A DNA stretch of 64,000 nucleotides from an uncultured Collinsella sp. (lineage in GTDB: Bacteria; Actinomycetota; Coriobacteriia; Coriobacteriales; Coriobacteriaceae), in assembly GCA_900544115.1 (NCBI GenBank), contig UQTW01000001.1, positions 124,001-188,000 on the forward strand, written 5' to 3'. Every line of letters starts with the position of its first letter. Within the stretch, counting starts at the first letter, position 1. Below are positions 32,147 to 40,552 of the stretch, one piece after another. The notes beneath the pieces are model-generated. The model had not been told where the DNA came from. It searched no databases and was given only the letters and a program-made list of their open reading frames with translations. Both the position numbers and the translations under genes were made by a program.

Positions 32147-34705
32147 ATGGAATTTTATGCAAGCTGCCCCGAGGGCTTTGAATCCGCACTCGCCGACGAG
32201 CTCAAGTGGCTCGGGCTTTCGCATGTCCGCCGCCTGAAGGGCCGCGCTACGTTTGAGGGCGAGCTCGAAGAAGGCTACCGCGCCTGTCTGTGGTCGCGCC
32301 TGGCCAGCCGTGTGTTTGTGGTGCTCGGACGCTTTGAGGCACAGGATGCCGACGAGCTGTACGATGCCGTTTACGACATTGCCTGGGAAAACATCGTCCG
32401 CTGCGGCACCACCATTGCCATCACTGCCCGTGGTGTGACCGAGCAGCTGCGCAACACGCGCTTCTCTGCCCTGCGCGCCAAGGACGCATTGTGCGATCGC
32501 CTGGCCGAGACCACGGGCCGTCGCGCCGATGTCGATGCTGCCGACCCCGATGTCCACCTGCTGCTTTCGCTACGCCAGCGCCGTGCGAGCATAAGCCTGG
32601 ACCTTTCGGGCGACCCGCTGTTCAAGCGCCTGCCGCCCGCCGCGACTCGAGCCGGCGAGGGCGCGCACGTGCTGCGCCCGGACTACGCCGCCCTGGTGCT
32701 GGCACAGGTTGGCTGGACCGCGCTGTGCGAGCGCGAGCTGACGGCCGACGACTACGAAAACGAGGCCCTGCCCACGCTGATCGACGCCTCGTGCGCCGGT
32801 GGTGGCCTGTTGCTGGAGGCCGTGAACATTCTGACCGACCGCGCCCCGGGAGCTGCACGCGAGCGCTGGGGCTTTGAGGGCTGGCAGCTGCACGATGCCG
32901 CCCTATGGGAGCAGCTGCTTGCCGAGGCACGTGAGCGCGAGGCGGCAGCACGCGAGCGCCAGGCGCGCATCGTGGCCGTGGACATCGACCCCGCCGCCCG
33001 CAAGACCGCCGAGCGCATGGTCAAGTGCGCCGGCTACAAGCGCTTTGTCGATTTTTGCGCCGCTAAGCCCGCCACCGTGCTGGACCATGCGGGCGCGGTC
33101 GCCGGCGCCGCCGTGGTCGCAGACACCACCGAAACTCCGCTTTCGCTCATGCATGACGCCATGACGCTCATCGGCGAGCTGCGCCGCGCACCCGAGCTCG
33201 CTTCGGCACCGGTCGCCGCGCTCACCCGCGATGGATTGCTGGCCCGCGCGCTCCACGCCGAGCCCGCGCACTCAATTGCCGTCATGCCCAACAACGAGGA
33301 GGCGACTATTGAGGTTTGGCCCTCGCTCGACCACGCCGCCGCGGCATTTGAAGCTGCGACCAGCGCGGATGCCGAAGAGCAGGCCGCGGATGCCGAAGAT
33401 GAAGCCGCCAACACCCCCATGCCCGAACCTGCCGCTACGCTCGACCTGGGCGACGGCAAGCCGCTGCCCGTGCTCATCCCCGAGTCCGAGCAGTTCGCCA
33501 ACCGCCTGCGCAAGAACGCTCGCCTGCGCCGCAAGTGGGCCAAGCGCGAGGGCGTGAGCTGCTACCGCGTCTACGATGCCGACCTGCCCGACTACTCCGC
33601 CGCCATCGACCTGTACGAGGGTTGCCCACAGACTCCAGGCCGCTGGCTCGTCATCGCCGAATACGCGGCGCCCAAGACCATCGACCCGGCGCTGGCCCAG
33701 GCCCGTATGCTCGACATCTTGGCCATCGCGCCGCGCATCCTGGATGTCCCAGCCGAGCATGTGCATGCCAAGGCCCGCATGCGTTCGCGCGGCGGCTCGC
33801 AGTACGGCAAGCAGGGCGCCGGCAAGGGCGGCCCGGGCGAGCGCGCCAACATCGCGCGCCGTCGCCTGCCGCTCATCGAGGAGGGCGGCCTTACCTTTGC
33901 CGTCAACTTTGACGACTATCTGGATGTGGGCATCTTCCTGGACCACCGCGTCACCCGCAACCTAGTGCGCGAGCACGCCAAGCAGGCGCGCCGCTTCCTC
34001 AACCTGTTTGCCTACACCGGCACTGCCACCTGCTATGCGGCAGACGGCGGCGTCGAGGAGACCGTGACGGTCGACCTCTCCAACACCTATCTGGACTGGG
34101 CCGAGCGCAACATGCGCCAGAACGGCTTTGTGGGGCCTCAGCATCATTTTGTGCGCGACGACGTGCTCGCCTGGATTCGCGACCAGCGCCAGACGCGCAA
34201 CCGCTGGGACCTGATCTTTGTCGACCCGCCCACGTTCTCGAACTCGTCCAAGATGGGCCGTCGCACCTGGGATGTTCAGCGCGACCATGTTGAGCTTTTG
34301 GCCGGCGTATCGCGCCTGCTCGCGCAGGGCGGCCATGCCATCTTTAGCTGCAACCTGCGCGGTTTCCGCCCCGAGACGCGCAAGCTTGCGCGCGCAGGCG
34401 TGGTGCTGGAGGACATTACGGAGCAGACCATCCCCGAGGATTTCGCGCGCAACCAGAAGGTGCACCACTGCTACATCGTGCGCCGCCTGCCCATCGAGGA
34501 CGCCATGGCCGAGGTCGGCTTTAGCGCCGAGGAAATTGCTGAGCGCGTCGAGGAACTGCGCAACCCCGGACCCCGCAAGCCTCGCGCAGCATCGCCCGCG
34601 CACGCGCAGGCCGGCGTCCGAGGACCGCACGGCGACGACAAGCCCGCCTGCTCAGGCAAGCCCAAAAAGAAGAAGTTCTACGCCAGCAAGCCCAAGGGCA
34701 AATAA
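32147..34705 (+). CDS. rlmL: Bifunctional 23S rRNA methyltransferase RlmKL-like, with altered RlmL half
   Basis: An 852-residue protein in the RlmKL order: ferredoxin-like/THUMP domain (about 1-155), a first methyltransferase domain (about 160-400) and a second (about 440-790), then a basic tail. The second, RlmK-type half is intact, with LNLFAYTGTATCYAA and VDPPTFSNSSKM (near residue 692), and should make m7G2069. The first, RlmL-type half has an altered SAM motif (DASCAGGG) and no NPPY catalytic motif where one is expected; ADTTETPLSLMHDAM and an Ala/Glu-rich insert occupy the place. So m2G2445 activity is doubtful. ATG at 32147 follows AGAGAGG. E. coli RlmL is about 700 residues, so this one is longer. 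Confidence 0.85.
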   Translation: MEFYASCPEGFESALADELKWLGLSHVRRLKGRATFEGELEEGYRACLWSRLASRVFVVLGRFEAQDADELYDAVYDIAWENIVRCGTTIAITARGVTEQLRNTRFSALRAKDALCDRLAETTGRRADVDAADPDVHLLLSLRQRRASISLDLSGDPLFKRLPPAATRAGEGAHVLRPDYAALVLAQVGWTALCERELTADDYENEALPTLIDASCAGGGLLLEAVNILTDRAPGAARERWGFEGWQLHDAALWEQLLAEAREREAAARERQARIVAVDIDPAARKTAERMVKCAGYKRFVDFCAAKPATVLDHAGAVAGAAVVADTTETPLSLMHDAMTLIGELRRAPELASAPVAALTRDGLLARALHAEPAHSIAVMPNNEEATIEVWPSLDHAAAAFEAATSADAEEQAADAEDEAANTPMPEPAATLDLGDGKPLPVLIPESEQFANRLRKNARLRRKWAKREGVSCYRVYDADLPDYSAAIDLYEGCPQTPGRWLVIAEYAAPKTIDPALAQARMLDILAIAPRILDVPAEHVHAKARMRSRGGSQYGKQGAGKGGPGERANIARRRLPLIEEGGLTFAVNFDDYLDVGIFLDHRVTRNLVREHAKQARRFLNLFAYTGTATCYAADGGVEETVTVDLSNTYLDWAERNMRQNGFVGPQHHFVRDDVLAWIRDQRQTRNRWDLIFVDPPTFSNSSKMGRRTWDVQRDHVELLAGVSRLLAQGGHAIFSCNLRGFRPETRKLARAGVVLEDITEQTIPEDFARNQKVHHCYIVRRLPIEDAMAEVGFSAEEIAERVEELRNPGPRKPRAASPAHAQAGVRGPHGDDKPACSGKPKKKKFYASKPKGK

Positions 34706-34710
34706 ACAAA

Positions 34711-34775
34711 GTTGCGGTGGAATAGTTCCTAAAAATGCCTGGTAAAGGCCCAAACAGGAACTATTTCACCGCAGC
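34711..34775. repeat. Family C hairpin element, copy C1
   Basis: GTTGCGGTGGAATAGTTCCT (34711-34730) pairs with 34756-34775 around a 25-base loop. It lies between the convergent rlmKL and kdpE ends. Copy C2 is at 58903. Confidence 0.75.
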
Positions 34776-34800
34776 TCATAGTGGGATGGCGGGTGCCGTC

Positions 34801-35514
34801 CTATCCTTGGGTGACCAGGCGATAGCCAATACCCACGTGCGTTTGGATATAGCGCGGGTGCGCGGGGTCGGACTCGATCTTCTTGCGCAACGTGCCCATA
34901 AAGACACGCAGGCTCGCCAGGTCGCTCTTGGTCGCCGTACCCCAAATCTCGTGCAGGATAAATTGGTGCGTCAGCACCTTGTCGGCGTTGTGTGCCAGCA
35001 GGCACAAGAGCTTGTACTCAATCGGCGTCAGATGCAGTTCCTCGCCATCCATCGTGGCGATGCCGGCATCAAAATCGATATGCAACTCGCCGGTATCGAA
35101 CGAGCCCTCGGAGACAACACCGCCCGCCTGCGCATACGAAAGGCGCCTGAGCGTGGTGCGAATGCGCGCGAGCAGCTCCTCGACCGAAAACGGCTTAGTC
35201 AGGTAGTCATCGGCGCCGGCATCGAGCGCTCGGATCTTGTCCGCGTCCTCGCTGCGCGCCGAAACCACGATGATCGGCATGCCCGACCACGCGCGCACCG
35301 ACTCCACCACCTTGACGCCGTCCATATCGGGCAGGCCCAGATCGAGCAGCACAATGCTCGGCGCCTGCGACGAAGCGGCGGCGATGGCGGCGTGGGCGGT
35401 CTCCACAGCCATATGGCGCAAACCGTGCGCCTCGAGCGCGGCGACGATAAGGTTGCGGACGGCGGGGTCGTCCTCAACGACCAAGATGAGCGGTTTCACG
35501 GCAGAGTTCGGCAC
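34801..35514 (-). CDS. kdpE: KdpE-like response regulator (OmpR family)
   Basis: A 237-residue response regulator: receiver domain with acidic pocket VVEDD, phospho-acceptor Asp58 in LLDLGLPDMDG and Lys in LTKPFSVEEL, then a winged-helix OmpR-type DNA-binding domain ending in RYIQTHVGIGYRLV. The sequence is of the KdpE kind. GTG at 35514 is chosen because AAGGAG lies seven bases upstream, overlapping the kinase stop codon; the longer frame to 35559 has no such site. It is coupled to the kinase gene upstream. No kdpFABC genes are present; the adjacent potassium gene is kup. Confidence 0.88.
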   Translation of the reverse strand: MPNSAVKPLILVVEDDPAVRNLIVAALEAHGLRHMAVETAHAAIAAASSQAPSIVLLDLGLPDMDGVKVVESVRAWSGMPIIVVSARSEDADKIRALDAGADDYLTKPFSVEELLARIRTTLRRLSYAQAGGVVSEGSFDTGELHIDFDAGIATMDGEELHLTPIEYKLLCLLAHNADKVLTHQFILHEIWGTATKSDLASLRVFMGTLRKKIESDPAHPRYIQTHVGIGYRLVTQG

Positions 35515-35518
35515 AGCG

Positions 35519-37144
35519 CTACTCCTTATCAAACGAAACGTCGGCGGCGGGAAGCTCAATCGTAAAGACCGAACCGTGCGGGTCCGCCGCGGTAACCTCT
35601 ATGCTACCGCCATGTGCCAGCGCAATGGAGCGGCAGAGCGACAGCCCCAAGCCTACACTGCGGCAGCTGTCGGCCAGGCCATGGTTGGCGGTGTAGAACG
35701 ACTCAAAGATTCGCTCGCGGTCCTCGGGCGCAATGCCCGGGCCATCATCAGCAACCGAGCACGCCACGCATCCATCATGGACGCCAATCGAGATCACGAT
35801 ATGCGAGCCCGCAGGCGTATAGGTGATGGCGTTGTTCACCAGATTGACCACCAGCTGCACCATCAGGCGCGCGTCGACGTTGACGAGCGCCGGCTCATCG
35901 CACGCCACCACCTTAAGGTCGTGCTCGCGCACGGCCGGGTTCACGTGGCGCAGCGCCTCCTCGACGATATCGTCCATGAGCTCGAGCGTGGTCGACAGGC
36001 GCATACCGCCACCCTCGAGCTTGGTGATGGCGAGCAGATTCTCGACAGTGGCGTTGAGCCATTGCGCGTCCGAGCGAATGGATAGGAGCATGCCGCGGCG
36101 TGTCTGGTCGTCGAGCACGGCCGTGCCGGTCGAGCCCTGGTCGAGCAACACGTCGGCATTACCCGAAATACTGGTGAGCGGCGTGCGCAGGTCGTGCGAG
36201 ATGGAGCGCAGCAAGTTGGCACGCAGCTGTTCGTTTTTGGCGAGCACCGCCGCTTCCTCGCGAGCCTCCATGGCGCGGGCGCGATCGAGCGCCAGCTCGC
36301 CTTCGCTCACGATGGCATCGGCAAGCGTCCGCTCCTCAGGCGTCAGCGCATCGGGCTCGGCGACAATGGCGAACACCCCCACCACCGAGGCGGGATCGCC
36401 CGCGCGCACCATGGTGTCGCCCGAGCGCACGGTCAGGTATATGCCGTAGAACGCCGAGGCGCCATAGGTGGCATCGAGCGGCGTTCCCACATAGGCGGAC
36501 GCCGAGAGCCGCGGCGGCATCTGCGGCGCCAGCTGGTGTACCGGCGCGGCATCGCCCACAGCCGTGTACGTCGTGCGCGGCAGCAGGTCATCGTTATCGG
36601 CATCGGCGCTATACCACACGACCGGACAGTCCGAAAGACGCGCTAGCTGCGTTGCCATAGCGTGCACAATCTGTTGCTGATCGCCACACCGCTGCAGCAT
36701 GCGGTTAGTCTCGAGCACCATCTGCGTGCGACGGTCGCTGGCGGCAGCCTGCGCCAAGGCGCGGCGCAGGGCCAGCGCGATCGAGCTCGATACGAGCGAG
36801 ACCGCAAACATAATGAAGAACATGCCGGGATAGGCGCGGTCGATAAACGACAGCGCGTAGCGCGGGTCGACAAACAAGAAGTTGTAGAGCGCCACGGCGG
36901 CAGCCGAGCTCAGCAGGCAGTACAGGCGGCTCCAGGTAAAGAAAGCGCACAGCTGCACGGCGAACACATAGACGATCATGATGCTCGGCGCGAGCCCCGG
37001 ATGGTCGAGCAGCGCGCCCACAATCGTCGCCGCGGCTAGCAGCCCCGCCGATACGCAGGCGTCATACAGAGGGCTGCGACGCGTCAGCGTTGTACGCCGC
37101 CACCAAAAGTTCTCGGCAATATCGCCGTCCGCACGGACGTCCAT
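35519..37144 (-). CDS. Short KdpD-like sensor histidine kinase
   Basis: A 541-residue kinase. It starts at the KdpD membrane part (DUF4118, four helices, about 28-130), followed by a GAF-like region (about 140-290), a HisKA domain with His317 in SISHDLRTPLTSI, and an ATPase domain (NLVNNAITYTPAG, DDGPGIAPEDRERIFESFY, GLGLSLCRSI). The N-terminal KdpD and UspA-like cytosolic domains of full-length KdpD (about 890 residues) are missing, and the frame closes upstream, so this is a naturally short form. It is four bases from kdpE. A terminator separates it from kup. It probably senses potassium, turgor or a nucleotide signal. Confidence 0.85.
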   Translation of the reverse strand: MDVRADGDIAENFWWRRTTLTRRSPLYDACVSAGLLAAATIVGALLDHPGLAPSIMIVYVFAVQLCAFFTWSRLYCLLSSAAAVALYNFLFVDPRYALSFIDRAYPGMFFIMFAVSLVSSSIALALRRALAQAAASDRRTQMVLETNRMLQRCGDQQQIVHAMATQLARLSDCPVVWYSADADNDDLLPRTTYTAVGDAAPVHQLAPQMPPRLSASAYVGTPLDATYGASAFYGIYLTVRSGDTMVRAGDPASVVGVFAIVAEPDALTPEERTLADAIVSEGELALDRARAMEAREEAAVLAKNEQLRANLLRSISHDLRTPLTSISGNADVLLDQGSTGTAVLDDQTRRGMLLSIRSDAQWLNATVENLLAITKLEGGGMRLSTTLELMDDIVEEALRHVNPAVREHDLKVVACDEPALVNVDARLMVQLVVNLVNNAITYTPAGSHIVISIGVHDGCVACSVADDGPGIAPEDRERIFESFYTANHGLADSCRSVGLGLSLCRSIALAHGGSIEVTAADPHGSVFTIELPAADVSFDKE

Positions 37145-37161
37145 CAGCGCCCCGCCCCTCT

Positions 37162-37228
37162 CTCAAAAACAAAAACCACCACAAAGGGGACTGGCACCTT
37201 TGCGGTGATGGCCTCCTTGTGGTGGTTT
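37162..37228 (-). terminator. Terminator between kup and the KdpD-like gene
   Basis: On the minus strand AAACCACCACAAGG (37228-37215) pairs with CCTTTGTGGTGGTTT (37187-37173), followed by TTGTTTTTG. The loop holds a family-A-like CAAAGG/CCTTTG remnant. It implies that kinase expression depends on read-through or its own promoter. Confidence 0.7.
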
Positions 37229-37280
37229 CAAGTGTATAGCCTTTGCAGCCTGCGGTCGCTAGACAAACAGCAGACGTCGA

Positions 37281-39308
37281 CTACGGACGCTCGTCGGGAG
37301 CCAGGCGCTGCATCTTGCTCACGGCCTTAAACTTGGTGAACAGCGGCACGTACTCAAAGCTCACGTTGGAGTTCTCCAGGCCGTACCAGCGCGCAGGCGT
37401 GCCGGCGGCGCGGCGGATGATGTACTTGAGCGTGATGGCCGTACGCTCGCTGGGCTCCACGTCGCTTTCGGGCGCCAGCAGCTTGCGGATCATGACGAAC
37501 TTAAACGTGCCGATGTTGCCCGGATCCTTGTAGACCGAGTAATCGTGCGTCTGCGCCGGCAGCTCGCCGCTGGCAGCCAGGTCCTGAACAACCTGGCGCA
37601 GGTAAGCATTGACGCGCTGGTTGATCTTATAGCCTAGGTACAGATGCACGCGGAATACGTAGTCGGTGCCGAACGTCTCGACCGAGTAGGCAAAGGTATG
37701 CGGCTCGTCCATGGTCTCGACATTCACGAACCACCAGGCACGAGCGCGCTTGGGGTGCTTATCCAAAATCGAGTAGACGATATCGCGGTCGATATAGTCG
37801 GTGTTGGTGTCCTTGGTCAGGTACACGATGTTGTCGCTCATGAGCTCGTAGCGATCGTCGTCGCGCAGGCGTTTGAGCTGCGGCAGATAGCTGCGCAGCG
37901 GCAGCAGCGTAAACTGACGTTGCTCGACCGCCGTACCGTTGTACCAGCACACCATGATGCCCATGATGAGTGCAGCCATAAGGATGGTGAAGTAGCCGCC
38001 GTGGAAGAACTTGGTGAGCGAGCTCACAAAGAAGAAACCCTCGAGCAAAAGGAAGAAGGCGGCAAAGATCCACGGCGCGACCTTGAGATTGCGCTCCACG
38101 TGCAGATAGAAGAAGAGCAGCATTGTCGTGCACATCATGGTCAGGGTAATGGCCAGGCCGTACGCGGCCTCCATGTGCGCCGAGTTCTGGAACAGCAGCA
38201 CCACGACGACGCAGCCCACGAGCATGACGTTGTTGACCATGGGGATGTAGAGCTGGCCCTTGGTCTCGGCAGGATAGAAGACCTGCATATGCGGCATGAG
38301 GTCCAGGCGGCTGGCCTCGGACACCAGCGAGAATGCGCCGGTGATGAGCGCCTGCGAGGCGATGATGGCCGCGACGGTGGAAAGGCCGACGGCAAAGGGG
38401 CGCAGACCCGGGGCGAGCATCTGGTAGAAGGGGTTGAGGTCGGCGATACCCATGAGCTCCGGGTTGCCGGCGTTGTTGATAAGCCACGCGCCCTGGCCCA
38501 TGTAGGACAGCAGCAGGCAGCACTTAACGAACGGCCAGGTGGCATAGATGTTGCCGCGGCCCACATGGCCCATGTCGGAATAGAGCGCCTCGGCACCGGT
38601 GGTAGCGAGGAAGCAGCTGCCCAAAATCATGATGCCCGCATGGTTGTTGGGGCTCAGCAGAAAAGCGATGCCACGCAACGGGTTGAGGCACAGCAGCACC
38701 GCGGGATACTGGCAGACAAAGAACAGGCCCGTGCCGCCCAGGAACAAAAACCACAGCGTCATGATGGGGCCGAAGGCGTGACCGATCTTGGCCGTGCCGA
38801 TGCGCTGCACCAAGAAGAGCGCGATGATGATGGCAAGCGTGATGGCGACGACACGACCCTGGTCGTCACCGAGCACGGCATGGACCGCCGGGATGGTGCG
38901 CAGGCCCTCGATGGCCGTGGTGACGGTAACGGCAGGCGTCAGGATGCCGTCGGCGAGGAGCGCCGCGCCGCCCAGCATGGCGGGGATGATGAGCCACTTG
39001 CCGCAGCGCTTGACCAGGCTGTACAGGGCAAAGATGCCGCCCTCGCCGTGGTTGTCGGCACGCAGCGAGATCAGCACGTACTTGACGGTCGTCAGCAACG
39101 TGACCGTCCACACGACAAGGGAGAGCGCGCCGAGCACGAACTCCTGCGTGACGCTTCCGATGCCGCCGTTGCCAGCAACGAGCGCCTTGGTTACATACAT
39201 GGGGCTGGTGCCGATATCGCCATACACCACGCCCAGCGTGACGAGCATCGCCGAGATGCTCACAGGAATCGCAGCGTGCGAGGCTACTTCCTTTGCCTTT
39301 TGTTCCAT
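37281..39308 (-). CDS. kup: Kup potassium transporter
   Basis: A 675-residue KUP/HAK/KT-type carrier with LGVVYGDIGTSPMYV at helix 1, GEGGIFALYSLV in the loop after helix 2, and about twelve helices followed by a soluble C-terminal domain (about 470-675). It takes up K+ with protons. ATG at 39308 follows GGAGG. A TATAAT-like -10 lies at 39344-39349 in the minus orientation. The next genes downstream are a KdpD-like kinase and KdpE, so the system may couple Kup to potassium sensing. No c-di-AMP riboswitch was recognised upstream. Confidence 0.94.
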   Translation of the reverse strand: MEQKAKEVASHAAIPVSISAMLVTLGVVYGDIGTSPMYVTKALVAGNGGIGSVTQEFVLGALSLVVWTVTLLTTVKYVLISLRADNHGEGGIFALYSLVKRCGKWLIIPAMLGGAALLADGILTPAVTVTTAIEGLRTIPAVHAVLGDDQGRVVAITLAIIIALFLVQRIGTAKIGHAFGPIMTLWFLFLGGTGLFFVCQYPAVLLCLNPLRGIAFLLSPNNHAGIMILGSCFLATTGAEALYSDMGHVGRGNIYATWPFVKCCLLLSYMGQGAWLINNAGNPELMGIADLNPFYQMLAPGLRPFAVGLSTVAAIIASQALITGAFSLVSEASRLDLMPHMQVFYPAETKGQLYIPMVNNVMLVGCVVVVLLFQNSAHMEAAYGLAITLTMMCTTMLLFFYLHVERNLKVAPWIFAAFFLLLEGFFFVSSLTKFFHGGYFTILMAALIMGIMVCWYNGTAVEQRQFTLLPLRSYLPQLKRLRDDDRYELMSDNIVYLTKDTNTDYIDRDIVYSILDKHPKRARAWWFVNVETMDEPHTFAYSVETFGTDYVFRVHLYLGYKINQRVNAYLRQVVQDLAASGELPAQTHDYSVYKDPGNIGTFKFVMIRKLLAPESDVEPSERTAITLKYIIRRAAGTPARWYGLENSNVSFEYVPLFTKFKAVSKMQRLAPDERP

Positions 39309-39431
39309 AAGCCGGTTTCCTCCCAATTTTAACGTTCGACGGGATTATAGGTAATCAGCCCATATTTTAATGGCACCGTTTTCCCAGCTAGATAAACATT
39401 TATGCGGCCTTTAGGCCACCGCGGCGATATG

Positions 39432-39465
39432 GAATGTGACAAAGGGACGCCCCTTTGTCACATTC
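39432..39465. repeat. Family A short palindrome, copy A5
   Basis: GAATGTGACAAAGGG pairs with CCCTTTGTCACATTC; it directly follows the nitroreductase stop (39467, minus) and lies upstream of kup. Confidence 0.8.
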
Positions 39466-39466
39466 G

Positions 39467-40339
39467 TCATTTGCCGAGCCAGTTTTTGAACCACCACTCC
39501 ATGGAGCGGCTCATCTCGGTCATAAAGGGACTGGTGTGCTTGCGTGTGTAGATATCCACCACGCGCTCGCCCACCTCGCGGGCGTGCGGGCGAAACATCG
39601 CATCCATCTCGGCCACCTGCGCATCCATCGTCGCGGCGTCGGCGCGACAATAACGCTCCTCGTGCACCAGGTTCACCACGGGATGCGCGATTGCCGGGCG
39701 CTCCTTACGGGGCGTGCCGATGATGAGCATCGACAGCGGCATGGTATAGGCAGGCAAGTCCAGCAGTGCGGCAACTTCCTCGGCGTTCTCGACGATATCG
39801 CCGATATAGCAGCTCCCCAGCCCCAGGGCCCCGGCGGCAACCACGGCGTTTTGGGCGGCGATCACGGCGTCCTGGGCCGCGATGGCAAAGTCGCCCAAAC
39901 CCGGCGCGCGGCGAGGTGCCTTGCCCGTGCGCTCGACAAACTCGGGCTCAAAGCAACCCACATGCTCAAACAGATCGATCCACTTGGCATAGTCGACTAC
40001 AAATATGAGTGCCCAGGGCGCCTTGGCGATCATGGGCTGATGATCGCACAGGTCGGCCAGGCGGTCCAGCGTAGCCTGCTCGCGAATGCTCACGATGGAA
40101 TACATCATCATGGCACCCGCCGACGGTGCGCGACTCGCCGCATGCAGGATCGCCGCCCGCTGCTCATCGGTCACCGCTACGGGACGGTCGTCGTCATCAC
40201 GCGCGAAGGCACGCGTGGAGGAACGGTGCTCCAAAATGTCCAGTACCGCGTTGCCCGTAGTCTCGACCGGATAGCCGTACGTATCCACGCCCGCAGCTCC
40301 GTCGCCGCCCATGTCCGCCTCGCAAACCTGCTCGCTCAT
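39467..40339 (-). CDS. Nitroreductase-family FMN protein
   Basis: A 290-residue nitroreductase-fold protein. FMN-binding signatures are RSSTRAF near residue 40 and SRAPSAGAMMMYSIV; AAGALGLGSCYIGDI is the second flavin-site block. The N-terminal 25 residues and the C-terminal RKHTSPFMTEMSRSMEWWFKNW extension go beyond the core; the last is seen in anaerobe nitroreductases. Such enzymes reduce nitro groups, quinones or enoates with NAD(P)H. AGGGTAGGGCG precedes ATG. Monocistronic between kup and an LTA-synthase-like gene. The substrate is unknown. Confidence 0.88.
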   Translation of the reverse strand: MSEQVCEADMGGDGAAGVDTYGYPVETTGNAVLDILEHRSSTRAFARDDDDRPVAVTDEQRAAILHAASRAPSAGAMMMYSIVSIREQATLDRLADLCDHQPMIAKAPWALIFVVDYAKWIDLFEHVGCFEPEFVERTGKAPRRAPGLGDFAIAAQDAVIAAQNAVVAAGALGLGSCYIGDIVENAEEVAALLDLPAYTMPLSMLIIGTPRKERPAIAHPVVNLVHEERYCRADAATMDAQVAEMDAMFRPHAREVGERVVDIYTRKHTSPFMTEMSRSMEWWFKNWLGK

Positions 40340-40552
40340 CGCCCTACCCTCGCCATTTCTTTAAGAAGCCTTTACGTTTCCGTGTAATTCCCGTCCATTA
40401 TCGCGCAGGTCGCCACTACATTGCGCCACACCGTCACACGCGCGCGTTAATATGGCTGGTTGTTGTGCGCAGCCACCAATCGCTGCGCATATCTTGGTAA
40501 CAATCGGGTAAATCCCCGCTTTCGTAGGTTTTAGTTTGTGAGGAGTCTCAGC

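Noticed and set aside
39309..39466. c-di-AMP (ydaO-type) riboswitch upstream of kup
   Set aside because: The leader is short, has a plausible -10 only about 40 bases before the start, and shows no recognisable conserved riboswitch sequence.
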